Assembly (NCBI GenBank): GCA_041392765.1
Contig: JAWKLL010000014.1
Coordinates: 1-64,000 of the forward strand
Direction: 5' to 3'
DNA length: 64,000 nt
From: Lewinella sp041392765
GTDB lineage: Bacteria; Bacteroidota; Bacteroidia; Chitinophagales; Saprospiraceae
A model generated the notes under the pieces. It saw nothing but the letters and a program-made list of their open reading frames with translations. It did not search any database and was not told the origin of the DNA. Shown here one piece after another: positions 1 through 8,884 of the stretch (the stretch's first letter is position 1; the number at the start of each line of letters is the position of its first letter). The translations under genes and the position numbers were made by a program.

Positions 1-1382
1 ACAATGGCATTGGGCGGGGTGGAAACCGGCAAAAACAGGGCACAGGATGCCGCTAAACCAATCGCTAAAGGAAGCACCGCAGGGTGCAAACCCGGCCATA
101 TAGCACCTATCGGCATAAGAATAGTGGCCGCCACTGTATTGCTCATCACGTTGGACATAACAACCGTCATCAACGCAAATACTGGCACCACCAACCACGT
201 AGCTACCGACAAATGCTGCAATTGGCTCACAAAATAATCAGAAAGGCCAATATCCTGTATCGCTAATCCTAAGGAAAGACCGCCTGCTACTAACATCAGC
301 GTATCCCAAGGCAGCGTGCGTACATCCTCCCCAGTAATAATGCTGACCATGGTGAACACAATAATGGGAATACCCGATACCGCCGCCGGTGGAATACCGT
401 GGATTCGACCTGTAAGCCAAAGCAGCAGGGTGACACCCAAGGTGACGATGACAATGCGCTTGCGCAACCGCCCTCCATCTGGAAGGCTCATGTTGTGTTC
501 CTCATCAATTTCTATGACCATACGACCCTCTTTTTCTGGCTTTTCCAATAGGTCGGCAATATCAATTAGGTCGTTGCCTGTTTTATAGCGCTTGAGCAAT
601 GCCTGCCATAACACAAACGTCAGCACAATAGCCAAGGGCGCCCCCACCAGCATCCATTCCAAAAAGCCGATGGTGAAGGGCAGCGCACCGCTATTGTTGA
701 TAGCTTCCACCGCGATGGCATTGGGAGGGCTGCCGATGATAGTACCCATACCGCCCAAGGATGCCGCTATGGGCATACCCAACAACAGCGCTTTGGCAAA
801 GGGGTGCTGATCTTCAAATTTGCTCAGTATAGGAGCGGTGGTTGCCACCATCATGGCGGTTGTTGCCGTATTGGACATAAGCATGGATGCCAAACAAGTA
901 GCCAGCATCACACTCAGCAAGATGCTGGACGGGCGAGGCTCGAACCGCGACACCAACAGGCGAAACAAATCCCTGTCAACACCCGTTTTGCGCATACCTT
1001 CCGCCAAGAAAAAACCGCCCAAAATCAGCCATATCACACTGTTCGACCAAGTGCCCACGAACTTATACACATCCAAGGTCGCTTGCCCATCTGTTCCTAC
1101 CTCCTCCGGCGATAAACTGCCGAGAAAAAAGACCAAGAACCCTACAATAAGAATACCTACCGCAAACGGCGGTATCGCCTCCGTAAACCACAACCCGATG
1201 GATAGAAACAGCAAAAACATCACATACTCCTGCGCTGGACTGAAATCTGCACCTGCCAAAAGGTGAGTGAGTACAAAAGCACCGATGATGCTCAATAAAA
1301 AGTAAATGAAATTCGTCTGGTATTCTACCATCCGCTGGATGCGCTTCATTTGTAGCGCCGATGCCCGACGTGAATCTGCCAT
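1..1382 (-). CDS. SLC13/DASS-family sodium-coupled anion transporter (C-terminus beyond window)
   Basis: Reading the minus strand from the ATG at 1382 gives an open frame of about 460 residues with no stop before the window edge, so the C-terminus is missing. It is a polytopic inner-membrane protein. It carries both SNT signatures of the DASS family: SNTATTAM near residue 167 followed by GSPPNAI near 219, and SNTAVATI near 417 followed by PVSTPPNAI near 455. In this family the SNT motifs and neighbouring residues form the Na+ and carboxylate/sulfate sites, so it probably imports dicarboxylates or sulfate with Na+. The substrate cannot be decided from this sequence. It is the only gene of its unit visible here. 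Confidence 0.9.
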   Translation of the reverse strand, partial: MADSRRASALQMKRIQRMVEYQTNFIYFLLSIIGAFVLTHLLAGADFSPAQEYVMFLLFLSIGLWFTEAIPPFAVGILIVGFLVFFLGSLSPEEVGTDGQATLDVYKFVGTWSNSVIWLILGGFFLAEGMRKTGVDRDLFRLLVSRFEPRPSSILLSVMLATCLASMLMSNTATTAMMVATTAPILSKFEDQHPFAKALLLGMPIAASLGGMGTIIGSPPNAIAVEAINNSGALPFTIGFLEWMLVGAPLAIVLTFVLWQALLKRYKTGNDLIDIADLLEKPEKEGRMVIEIDEEHNMSLPDGGRLRKRIVIVTLGVTLLLWLTGRIHGIPPAAVSGIPIIVFTMVSIITGEDVRTLPWDTLMLVAGGLSLGLAIQDIGLSDYFVSQLQHLSVATWLVVPVFALMTVVMSNVMSNTVAATILMPIGAIWPGLHPAVLPLAIGLAASCALFLPVSTPPNAI

Positions 1383-1431
1383 GGCTTTTAATTTAGTGGG
1401 TATGAAGTGTGTCTTTTTATAAAACACCCCG

Positions 1432-1439
1432 CAAAGATA
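1432..1439 (-). promoter_or_regulatory. Bacteroidota-type promoter of the SLC13 gene
   Basis: On the minus strand a TATCTTTG box matches the Bacteroidota -7 consensus TAnnTTTG. A TTG lies 20 nt upstream of it, as expected for the -33 element. Transcription would start about 40 nt before the ATG at 1382. Confidence 0.5.
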
Positions 1440-1522
1440 CGAACTTCGTGTAAAAAATACAATAACAAAAGATAAACAAAAACGGTGATGTTTGACAATT
1501 ATTTGTCACCCTGACAAGTTAG

Positions 1523-1644
1523 GGATAAGAAAAAAATAGATTCAGCATTTGTCAAAGACAATCGGATGAATAAGCGGTTCATTTAAAGCGTTTTATCCGA
1601 TTTCTTTGACTATGAAAATTCTGAATCTATTTTTTTCCCCATAC
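1523..1644. repeat. Palindromic intergenic element (MITE-like)
   Basis: The ends are inverted copies: GGATAAGAAAAAAATAGATTC on the left pairs with GAATCTATTTTTTTCC on the right, with a further inner pair (GTCAAAGA / TCTTTGAC). It is flanked by TTAG at 1519-1522 and TAAG at 1645-1648. A shorter relative with the same left end lies at 35662-35702. It fills most of the 324-bp gap between the transporter and the lipoprotein gene. Confidence 0.6.
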
Positions 1645-1706
1645 TAAGGCAAGCAGCGGTACGCTCACACGGCACGTTACCATTATTTAACATGCTTGCT
1701 CCACAC

Positions 1707-2237
1707 ATGATGAAAAAACACCTGTTGTACTTTTTCTTATTGGCCTTAGTATTGGTAGCTTGCGTCAAGCAACCAGCTCCGTTACTCAGTGGTATGGGCA
1801 AGAAGCCCATATATTTATCGCTGGATGCGTTGGATAACATCGCCAATCTGCCGCCACGGGACGTAGAAAGTTCTGGTTCTATTTTCTTGTTAGACACCTT
1901 GTTTTTCCTGATGGAACAAGGGCAAGGCATCCACGTTTTCAGCGTTAGCGACCCCGAAAACCCAACAGCACTTACTTTTTTACAAATACCAGCCATCAGT
2001 GCCTACACCATCAACGGCAACCGTTTGTTTGCCAACTGTTGGCGAGACCTCGTTACCATCGATATCAGCAATCTGTACGCTATACAATCCATTGATCGGC
2101 AGGAAGGGGTTTTTGACCCGCTGCTCTTCCCGCCCCTTTTTAATGGCATTTTTGAATGTGTGGACGAAACCAAAGGAGCTGTCGTAAAATGGGAAGATGC
2201 CGCCTTGGAGAATGTAGCTTGCAGCACCATTAATTAA
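1707..2237 (+). CDS. LVIVD-repeat lipoprotein
   Basis: The start at 1707 gives a compact signal (MMKKHLLYFF...) with a lipobox ending VACVK; the upstream in-frame ATG at 1692 would only add five residues. The exported part is about 155 residues. It holds LVIVD-type propeller blades, seen in stretches such as IHVFSVSDPENPTALTFLQIP and LVTIDISNLYAIQSI, where each blade reports a strand then 'D.(S/T)(D/N)...P'. LVIVD proteins are surface lipoproteins of unknown job. A paralogue follows at 2433 and an outer-membrane protein at 3196, all on the same strand, so the three may act together at the outer membrane. Confidence 0.72.
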   Translation: MMKKHLLYFFLLALVLVACVKQPAPLLSGMGKKPIYLSLDALDNIANLPPRDVESSGSIFLLDTLFFLMEQGQGIHVFSVSDPENPTALTFLQIPAISAYTINGNRLFANCWRDLVTIDISNLYAIQSIDRQEGVFDPLLFPPLFNGIFECVDETKGAVVKWEDAALENVACSTIN

Positions 2238-2238
2238 T

Positions 2239-2398
2239 AGACTTGTTCAGTCGGGACAAATTTTGCTGCAAGTTGCAAATTTCATCCTGTATTTCGTTAG
2301 ATTTTTCGCCGAATCGCCCACATTCGACTGCAAAATCTACCTCGTTCAGAACGAAATTTATTAGCTTTCGCTAAAATAGCCCTCGGCTGAACAAATCT
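2239..2398. repeat. 160-bp imperfect palindrome between the two LVIVD genes
   Basis: The left arm begins AGACTTGTTCAGTCGGG and the right arm ends CCCTCGGCTGAACAAATCT, its near reverse complement. Pairing continues inward (AAATTTC.TCCTG against CAGAACGAAATTT; TAGATTTTT against AAAATCTA). The whole segment could fold as one long hairpin, so it may act as a transcript-stability or attenuation element, or be a MITE. Confidence 0.5.
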
Positions 2399-2432
2399 AA
2401 TCAACAATAATTTCAAAATGCAATTTGTACCC

Positions 2433-3194
2433 ATGTTGAAAACACTACTGTCCTTAACCATACTGGTGCTTTTTGCCGGCTGTGCATCAGATGCGTCGGT
2501 AAGCGAAGTAGCTACGAATGGCCAATCCGGTTCCATTACTCGGTTTGTAGTCTATGGCGACTATATGTACACCCTCAATCCCAATGAGGTGCAAACTTGG
2601 TCGATAGCGAATGAGGATAAACCCCAGTTGCTCCACACCTTAGCAACAGACTACGGCTTGGAGACCATCATTATCTACGACGAGACTATCTATATTGGTT
2701 CGCGTACGGCTTTGTACATTCTGGATATTAGCCAGCCAGCCACGCCAGTATTGCTTTCGCAAACGGATCGCGATGCCTTTTTCTTTGGGGGGTGCGACCC
2801 CGTTGTAGTAAAGGACAACTACGCTTATTCTACGATTAAAATCATTGAAAATGTTTGTGGCAGCTTCAATAGCATAAGTGCCTTACTAACGTATGATGTG
2901 ACGGATAAAACCAACCCTGTTGTGACAAATGAGCAATTTTTAGACATTCCAAATGGCTTGGGCGTTCAGGGTGATTATCTTTTTGTTTGTGATGAAGGAA
3001 TGGATCAGATTGTGGTTTTTGACATAACCGATCCTGCTAATCCACAACCTACCGAATACAATGTACCCCTTACCGATCCTGTGGATGTTATTGCCCGTAA
3101 TGGGGAATTAATCGTTTCTACCAAAACAGATTTCCAGTTTTACGACATCACCGATATTGCCAACATTCGCCCATTGGGTTTCATTAGCAAATAA
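2433..3194 (+). CDS. LVIVD-repeat lipoprotein
   Basis: The product is about 253 residues and starts MLKTLLSLTILVLFAGC, a clear lipoprotein signal with lipobox LFAGC; an in-frame ATG at 2418 would add five residues. The rest is LVIVD-type beta-propeller repeats, with recurring 'LYILDISQPATPVLLSQ', 'LLTYDVTDKTNPVVTNE', 'IVVFDITDPANPQPTEY' and 'FQFYDITDIANIRPLGF' units about 40-50 residues apart. It resembles the lipoprotein at 1707 but is longer and better preserved. It ends one base before the next start, so it is probably co-transcribed with the outer-membrane protein at 3196. Family function is unknown. Confidence 0.85.
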   Translation: MLKTLLSLTILVLFAGCASDASVSEVATNGQSGSITRFVVYGDYMYTLNPNEVQTWSIANEDKPQLLHTLATDYGLETIIIYDETIYIGSRTALYILDISQPATPVLLSQTDRDAFFFGGCDPVVVKDNYAYSTIKIIENVCGSFNSISALLTYDVTDKTNPVVTNEQFLDIPNGLGVQGDYLFVCDEGMDQIVVFDITDPANPQPTEYNVPLTDPVDVIARNGELIVSTKTDFQFYDITDIANIRPLGFISK

Positions 3195-3195
3195 G

Positions 3196-3861
3196 ATGAG
3201 GGTACGGATGATAGCTTTGTGGGTAATGATAGCCGTAGTGCAAGCATGGGCACAAGCCCCCACACCCTACGAACTGCCAAAGGTTGCATTGAAAACCAAT
3301 ATAACGGATCTTGTCAGTCCATTCAAGCCTACACTTACTTTGGGCACAGAAATAAGGTTGACTCGGCAATTTACAGCGGAGTTCGGGTATGGCTATATAT
3401 TTGATGGGTTCCCTTACGCCGATGAAGAGGAAGAATCCTACACGGGGGCTTTATGGCGGTTCAATAGCAAGTACTATTACCGCATACACCCCCAAAAAAG
3501 TTCCTACTGGGGGATAGAACTCAAGCGCACAGATGTAACCAATGAGCATTGGTTGCAATTCAGCCGGCAAGGGAATGCATACGAAGAAGTGAGGCTGGTC
3601 AACCGCACCGTGTTGACAGAGTCGATAGGAGGAAAAATAGGTAAGTTGATAAAGTTGGGTGCTACGGGTAAGATATTCTTAGATGTTTACTTTGGGCTTA
3701 ACTTTCGATGGAACAAGGTAGCAGTAGATTTACCTGAAGATGCTATTTTGGTGGAAGAGACCGTCGGATTTCTTGAACCTAACTTTTATCTTCCTTACGG
3801 AAAAACCCAACGATCAGGTTTATTAGGTGGGGTTTACTTAGTGTGGGTGGTGGGACAATAA
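3196..3861 (+). CDS. Predicted outer-membrane beta-barrel protein (DUF3575-like)
   Basis: The ATG at 3196 follows the upstream stop by one base and gives a clean signal peptide, MRVRMIALWVMIAVVQAWAQ. The mature chain of about 200 residues has alternating aromatic/hydrophobic strands (LTRQFTAEFGYGYIFDG, SKYYYRIHP, KIFLDVYFGLNFRW) typical of small outer-membrane barrels, and the opening 'PKVALKTNITDLVSPFKPTLTLGTEIRL' resembles the DUF3575 start. It probably sits in the outer membrane and may partner with the two upstream lipoproteins. Specific function is unknown. Confidence 0.72.
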   Translation: MRVRMIALWVMIAVVQAWAQAPTPYELPKVALKTNITDLVSPFKPTLTLGTEIRLTRQFTAEFGYGYIFDGFPYADEEEESYTGALWRFNSKYYYRIHPQKSSYWGIELKRTDVTNEHWLQFSRQGNAYEEVRLVNRTVLTESIGGKIGKLIKLGATGKIFLDVYFGLNFRWNKVAVDLPEDAILVEETVGFLEPNFYLPYGKTQRSGLLGGVYLVWVVGQ

Positions 3862-4099
3862 TCAGATGCTGAGCTTTTGGAATTAGCGATGTATGACATT
3901 GGCCAGCTTCTTGTGGCTGAGTCTTGGTGCTACAGATGGCTACTGGAATTTCCTCCAAATTTTATCCTGTTAGCCTCCATCAATTTTGTGCGTTCTTGCC
4001 AAAGATTTCTATCTTCGCGCATCCAAGCGGGGATAATCCGGGAACTTACCTCTCATGTAGGGGTGTTTACTTGCAAAATTGGCCAAAAAAATCGGTCTT

Positions 4100-5530
4100 A
4101 TGATTACCAGAACGGAAATTGCGAAGATACTCCAAAACCCTCCCTACGATTCGGAAGTGACCGTCATGGGATGGGTGCGTGCCTACCGTGGACGTAGATT
4201 TATAGCGCTTTTTGATGGCTCTACAGCAGAGACCTTGCAGGTAGTAGTGGAGTTTGAAGATTTTGATGAGGATTTAATTAATCGCATCGTTTCATTCCTG
4301 TATTCGGTGACAGGTACGGTGGTGGAAAGTCAGAGGAAGTGGCCAAACACTAGAGATTGTAGCCAAGGAATTGGAAATTTTGGGAGAAAACAACTTAGAA
4401 AAATACCCGCTTCAACCCAAAAAACAAACCATGGAGTTCCTGCGAGAGCAGGCACACCTGCGTATGCGAACCGCTACGTTCAGCTCGGTATTTCGCATTC
4501 GCTACTGCGAGGCTTATGCTATTCATAAGTACTTCAACGACCGTGGTTATTACTATCTGCACACGCCGATCATAACAGGAAGTGATGCAGAAGGTGCAGG
4601 CGAGATGTTCCGTGTGACAACGCTTGATCCGCTTCAACCACCACGCGACGAGGAAGGTCAGGTGGATTGGTCGAAGGACTTTTTTGGCAAACCCACCAAT
4701 TTGACAGTGTCGGGTCAGTTGCAGGCTGAAATCGGCGCAATGGCGTTGGGCAAGGTTTACACTTTACTCTACCTTCAGGGCGGAAAACTCCAACACTACC
4801 CGCCACCTTTCGGAGTTTTGGATGATAGAACCAGAGGCTGCTTTTTTTGATTTGGATAACGATATAGATCTGGCAGAGGATTTTGTAAAATACCTCATCA
4901 ACTATGTGTTAGGAGCATTTTGAAGCGGATTTGCAGTTGTTGGATCAGCGCATTGTAGAGGCAGAAAAGAGCTTGCCGCAAGATCAGCGCCGCCCAATGG
5001 GGTTGCTGGATATGCTACGTTTTGTGGTGGATAATGATTTCGAGCGCATCACTTACACAGAAGCAGTGGAGTTGTTGCGCAAAAGCAAGCCCTTCCAGAA
5101 AGGGAAGTTTGAATTTGAACCCCAATGGGGAGCCGATTTACAGGCAGAACACGAGCGATTCTTAGTAGAAAAACACTTCCAAAAGCCAGTCATTGTACGC
5201 AACTATCCTAAGGATATTAAAGCGTTTTATATGCGTATGAATGATGATGAGAAAACGGTGGCAGCTATGGATGTGCTTTTCCCTTATATAGGTGAAGTGA
5301 TTGGCGGCTCGCAGCGTGAAGAGCGCGAGGACAAATTGCGCCAACGCATGGCCGAGATGCATATACCTGAAGAAGAGCTTTGGTGGTACATGGATTTACG
5401 CCGGTTTGGGGGGGCACCTCATGCTGGTTTTGGCCTCGGGTTTGAACGCATTGTGCAGTTCATTACAGGCATCACCAATATTCGAGATGTAATCCCATTC
5501 CCACGAGCGCCCCGTACTGCTGAGTTCTAA
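4100..5530 (+). CDS. asnS: Asparagine--tRNA ligase, interrupted by frameshifts
   Basis: AsnRS is a class II synthetase that charges tRNA-Asn. The pieces follow the family in order: OB-fold anticodon-binding N-terminus from the ATG at 4100 (MITRTEIAKIL...VTVMGWVRAYRGRRF), the YYLHTPIITGSDAEGAGEMFRVTTL and LTVSGQLQAEIGAMALGKVYT core, then FRAENSN...EFWMIEPEAAFFD, and finally GGAPHAGFGLGFERIVQFITGI with the motif 3 arginine. At least three single-base shifts break the frame, near 4335, 4765 and 4912; the last is an extra G before GAGCATTTTGAAGC. Apart from the shifts the sequence is well conserved. Since the enzyme is normally essential, sequence error is more likely than decay. Confidence 0.9.
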
Positions 5531-5562
5531 GGGAGAGGCAGCGGTGGCAAACCCCATTCCCC

Positions 5563-6138
5563 ATGCGCAGCTACCACGCTCAGGATAAGGTTGATCTGAT
5601 AGCTGAACTACAGCCGGAAACTCCATTGGAGCGTCTCCTTTTGGAGCAGCCGCAAGTTCAGGAGGGGCTGATGTGGGGCTTACCTCGTTATGGCCACCCG
5701 GAGGGGGAGGTGTATAAACACGTCAAGGAAGTATTAAGCAACATAGAACGGCTGTCCCCCCTCATCAATAAGGAAGAAAGGGAACGCCTGCGGTTGGTGG
5801 CTTTCGTTCATGATACCTTTAAGTTTTTAGAAGATAAAACAGAACCTCGAAATTGGCACAAACACCACGCTGTTTTGGCTCGCCGATTCATGGAAGGCTT
5901 TACTGAGGACGTTGTGTTACTCAATATCATCCAGTACCACGATGAAATTTATTACATTTGGCGAGACACAGCGGTCTATAACGAGCAGGAGCGTGCCATT
6001 CAGCGTATGTTACATCTTTTGAATCGGCTATTAGGACACAACCAACTTTATTACTATTTTTTTAAATGCGACACGGCCATGGGTATAAAAACCCCGCCCC
6101 TATCCGCTGGGTGGAAGCCAATTTACTATAGGGAATAG
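5563..6138 (+). CDS. HD-domain protein (putative phosphohydrolase)
   Basis: The product is about 190 residues. It shows HD-superfamily metal ligands: H53 in EVYKHVKEV, H83-D84 in AFVHDTFKF, a helix with NWHKHHAVLARRF at 98-109, and H126-D127 in IIQYHDEIYYIW. HD proteins hydrolyse nucleotides or phosphoesters; the substrate is not predictable. It starts 32 bp after asnS on the same strand. The C-terminus seems shifted near 6083, since the next frame reads KNPAPIRWVEANLL and stops at 6131, which looks more natural after KCDTA than the frame given here. Confidence 0.75.
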   Translation: MRSYHAQDKVDLIAELQPETPLERLLLEQPQVQEGLMWGLPRYGHPEGEVYKHVKEVLSNIERLSPLINKEERERLRLVAFVHDTFKFLEDKTEPRNWHKHHAVLARRFMEGFTEDVVLLNIIQYHDEIYYIWRDTAVYNEQERAIQRMLHLLNRLLGHNQLYYYFFKCDTAMGIKTPPLSAGWKPIYYRE

Positions 6139-6177
6139 TACCCGTGGTATGGGGGTAGTGGTTAGCGTATGTCTAAG

Positions 6178-6333
6178 GGACGGGAAAAAATAAGTGATTA
6201 GGGTGATATATTTTTTTACTAAAAAATAAGCAAGCGCTAACAACTTACGAAATATGAATGTCGAATACGATCCTATTCCCAAACAGAATATTTCTTCAAG
6301 GAACTTCGTCTGAATATATTTTTTCTCCGTCTC
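6178..6333. repeat. Palindromic intergenic element (MITE-like)
   Basis: It starts GGGACGGGAAAAAATA and ends TATTTTTTCTCCGTCTC, near-inverted ends shared with the elements at 16189, 28783 and 42758. It is flanked by TAAG (6174-6177) and TTAG (6334-6337). It occupies most of the gap between the HD-domain gene and the radical SAM gene; the interior shows no gene. Confidence 0.5.
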
Positions 6334-6398
6334 TTAGAAAAAAGTTGAACATGGTATTTTCGCCAAATTACTACGTACATTAAAAATCATCCTTCGGA

Positions 6399-7326
6399 AT
6401 GCATCCTTTCAATCATATCGAATCTGTTTACTGGGTTTTCACACAACTGTGCAACGATCAGTGCGACCACTGTTATAACTTTTCAGGGCCTTATGGGTCA
6501 AGAATCAGCGAAGAAGAATGTTTGGCCATCATAGACAACCTTCCCGAATCAATAGATCGATTGATTCTTTCCGGTGGTGAACCCTTAGCGGAAAAAAAGA
6601 AGCTGTACCTCATTCTTGACCAACTTAAAGCACGCTATGGCAATCGCACTCAAATCATGTTGCAAACCAATGGCGATCTGCTGACAGGAGAGATTTTGGA
6701 CATCTTGATTGAAAAAGGTGTTACCCGTTTCGATATCGCTAGTATCGACCGCTACCACAAAGCAGCAGGTAGCCGGCTAATGGATTTGGCCGAACTATTT
6801 GACTCCCGAGGCGTTAACGGCGATGAAAAAGACCCTTTGGTGCGCAAAGAGAACTACTTGCACCATTTTCCACTGAGTTGGGGATATTGGGGAGCTACCG
6901 AAGAGATGTGGTTAGGGGGCAACTGGGCACGTGGCCGTGCGATGGAAAAAAATATATGGATGCAAAATCCCGAGCATAATTTCTGCGCTATCTTATCAGG
7001 CGGCATTGGTTTTCTAAACGGTGGAGCGGCTATACCGCAAGAAATATCCATACAATTATGGCGCATCAACCCCTGCTGCCCAGGCACCAAAGATGCGTTG
7101 GGAGATGCCAGGTAGAAAAAGTTCCAATGTATTGGCTCGCGTAGCTGACAATCCGATATTTCAAATGATCGATCAAGGCGACCCTTACCGCATGGGCGAA
7201 TCCATTGGCATCAGTGAATCTTATGCGCGCAATCGGTGTGGTGAATTGAAAAACGTATGTCTTTGGTGCGATGAATTTTTTGAAAAGCACTACGATATGC
7301 AGCGGATGTGCCCACGAAGTAGTTAA
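6399..7326 (+). CDS. Radical SAM protein of unknown substrate (one frameshift)
   Basis: An N-terminal CNDQCDHC places three cysteines at 18, 22 and 25 (CxxxCxxC) for the [4Fe-4S] cluster that cleaves S-adenosylmethionine, followed by LILSGGEPL, the usual GGE SAM-binding motif, and LQTNG. The C-terminal part holds NPCCPGTK and then, after a one-base shift near 7108, VADNPIFQMIDQGDPYRMGESIGISESYARNRCGELKNVCLWCDEFFEKHY. These extra cysteines (CC, C...CLWC) may bind a second cluster, as in SPASM-like enzymes. Total length is about 309 residues. It lies 20 bp before a glycosyltransferase and is probably co-transcribed with it. I do not recognise the exact subfamily. Confidence 0.8.
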
Positions 7327-7346
7327 CCTCTTCACCCCTCCTTCTT

Positions 7347-8054
7347 ATGCACATTAGCATCGTTATTCCTACCCGCAATGAAGCACTTTGGATATCCCAA
7401 AACATACGCCATATACAGCAGTGTGCCCGCAATTACCAAGGGTCGCTCTCCTTATTAGAAATCATTGTAGTAGATGCCGACAGCCAAGACGACACCGTTG
7501 TATTGGCTTATCATGAAGGGGCAAGCGTAATTTCTGTTTCATCTCCCTCAAGGAGTATCCAGCTCGATACAGGTGCCAAGCAGAGCAAGGGAGATATTCT
7601 CTATTTTGTCCACGCTGATTCGCTACCACCTTCCACTTTTATGGCCGATATAGAAAAAGCATTTGCCGATGGCTATCGCATGGGCAACTTTCAGTATCGT
7701 TTTGACCGTACCCATTGGTTATTGAATATAAATGCTTTTTGCACCCGCTACCGGTGGTTTTTCACACAAGGGGGCGACCGCACTTTTTTTATCCATCGAC
7801 CGCTCTATTTTGAGATAGGAGGCTATGACCCCGACTACGTAGTGATGGAAGAATACGACTTCTTACGCCGCGCTATGCGGAAAGGTCACCATTTCGCCAT
7901 GCTAGATAGCAAGTGCACTGTTTCATCGCGAAAATATAACAACAGAAGCTGGTTGCGCGTTCAACTCGCCAATTTTATCGTTTACCAATGCTGGAATTGG
8001 TCTTTGCTGCGCCCCATTCAACTCAAAACATTGTATAAAAAGCTATTGGGATGA
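7347..8054 (+). CDS. Family 2 glycosyltransferase, TIGR04283-like
   Basis: This GT-A fold enzyme of 235 residues opens ISIVIPTRNEA and has the nucleotide-sugar DxD-type acidic site VVDADSQDDT (D43, D45). The stretch SRSIQLDTGAKQSKGDILYFVHADSLPP resembles the 'R..Q.N.GA..A.GD.LLFLHAD' signature of TIGR04283 (rSAM/selenodomain-associated transferase 2, sometimes named arsenosugar glycosyltransferase). No membrane segment is obvious, so it is likely cytosolic. It directly follows a radical SAM gene, which fits the family's frequent radical SAM association, although this radical SAM is not clearly the usual partner. It converges with the DUF547 gene downstream. Confidence 0.82.
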   Translation: MHISIVIPTRNEALWISQNIRHIQQCARNYQGSLSLLEIIVVDADSQDDTVVLAYHEGASVISVSSPSRSIQLDTGAKQSKGDILYFVHADSLPPSTFMADIEKAFADGYRMGNFQYRFDRTHWLLNINAFCTRYRWFFTQGGDRTFFIHRPLYFEIGGYDPDYVVMEEYDFLRRAMRKGHHFAMLDSKCTVSSRKYNNRSWLRVQLANFIVYQCWNWSLLRPIQLKTLYKKLLG

Positions 8055-8079
8055 AGCTTCAAGTACATACCCAAACCGT

Positions 8080-8859
8080 CTATCTTACCTCATTGAGCGA
8101 CCAATCATAAGAGATATACTCGATGGGTATATTCGCTGAAATGGGTTGATCCAAAAAGCGATTAACATACGCCCTGACAGTACCCGCATCCCGTTTAAAA
8201 TCACCAGCAAACCAATTGAAAATGGCCGACAATGCTGCTTTGTCGGGCTGGATACGGTTGCGGAGTGGGTCATTGACAAAGGTGCGCATGGCCGCTTCTA
8301 GTTGTTGCTCCAACTTATCCGCAACAAAAGCTTCGTTCTGCAAGCGAGGGCAGGAATACGATGCACAATTGACAGCAGCATGTACCCGTGCATCAGGAAA
8401 CTCTTTTCTTAAAATACCATGCTCAATATTGTTCAGGTCATACGTCTGACCCTGAATGTGAATGAATTTGATATCCCAAACCGTATTTATAAAAGGAATC
8501 CCGTTTTTGATGTCCTTAATACTGGCCACGGGGTAGTGATCTATGATAAGTTTGACGGTGTATGCGTTGTAAGCATTGATCCAATAAGCCATTTGCTCGT
8601 TTTTAGACCACGTACTATTAGGGTGCGCCGATTCCAACAAAGCCAGATAGCGACCCAGTTGTACACTATCTCGGATGACACCTTTGTAATCCACAAAACC
8701 AGCCTCTTTGACATGCCGTTGCAACAACTCGTTCCAAAGAGCATGACTTACAGGTGGTTGTATTTCAAAATCCTGTTTGGGGTCAGCCTTCATAGCTCCA
8801 CAAGAGAAAACAGCGGCCAACAGCGCGAAAGTAAATAACCGTGACAACAACATAAACAA
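8080..8859 (-). CDS. DUF547 domain lipoprotein
   Basis: The product is 259 residues with an N-terminal signal (MLLSRLFTFALLAAVFSC) and lipobox cysteine near residue 20, so it is probably a membrane-anchored lipoprotein. The body is DUF547: GFVDYKGVIRD, EQMAYWINAYNAYTVKLIIDHYPV, KFIHIQGQTYDLNNIEHGILR and HAAVNCASYSCPRL. The conserved H, N and C residues of this family look catalytic, but no reaction is established. It lies 25 bp downstream of the histidine kinase on the same strand and could be read from the same transcript. Confidence 0.88.
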   Translation of the reverse strand: MFMLLSRLFTFALLAAVFSCGAMKADPKQDFEIQPPVSHALWNELLQRHVKEAGFVDYKGVIRDSVQLGRYLALLESAHPNSTWSKNEQMAYWINAYNAYTVKLIIDHYPVASIKDIKNGIPFINTVWDIKFIHIQGQTYDLNNIEHGILRKEFPDARVHAAVNCASYSCPRLQNEAFVADKLEQQLEAAMRTFVNDPLRNRIQPDKAALSAIFNWFAGDFKRDAGTVRAYVNRFLDQPISANIPIEYISYDWSLNEVR

Positions 8860-8884
8860 TGATGCTTTTTATAGACTTCTGTAT

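Noticed and set aside
4..1266. Several plus-strand frames over the first 1.3 kb
   Set aside because: They are shadows of the minus-strand SLC13 transporter, whose frame is open across the whole stretch and carries family motifs.
3877..4197. 106-residue plus-strand frame before asnS
   Set aside because: No signal, motif or family pattern; it overlaps the asnS start in another frame.
4100..5530. Programmed frameshifting in asnS
   Set aside because: Three or more shifts at unrelated sites with no slippery sequence, and similar lesions in many other genes; error is simpler.
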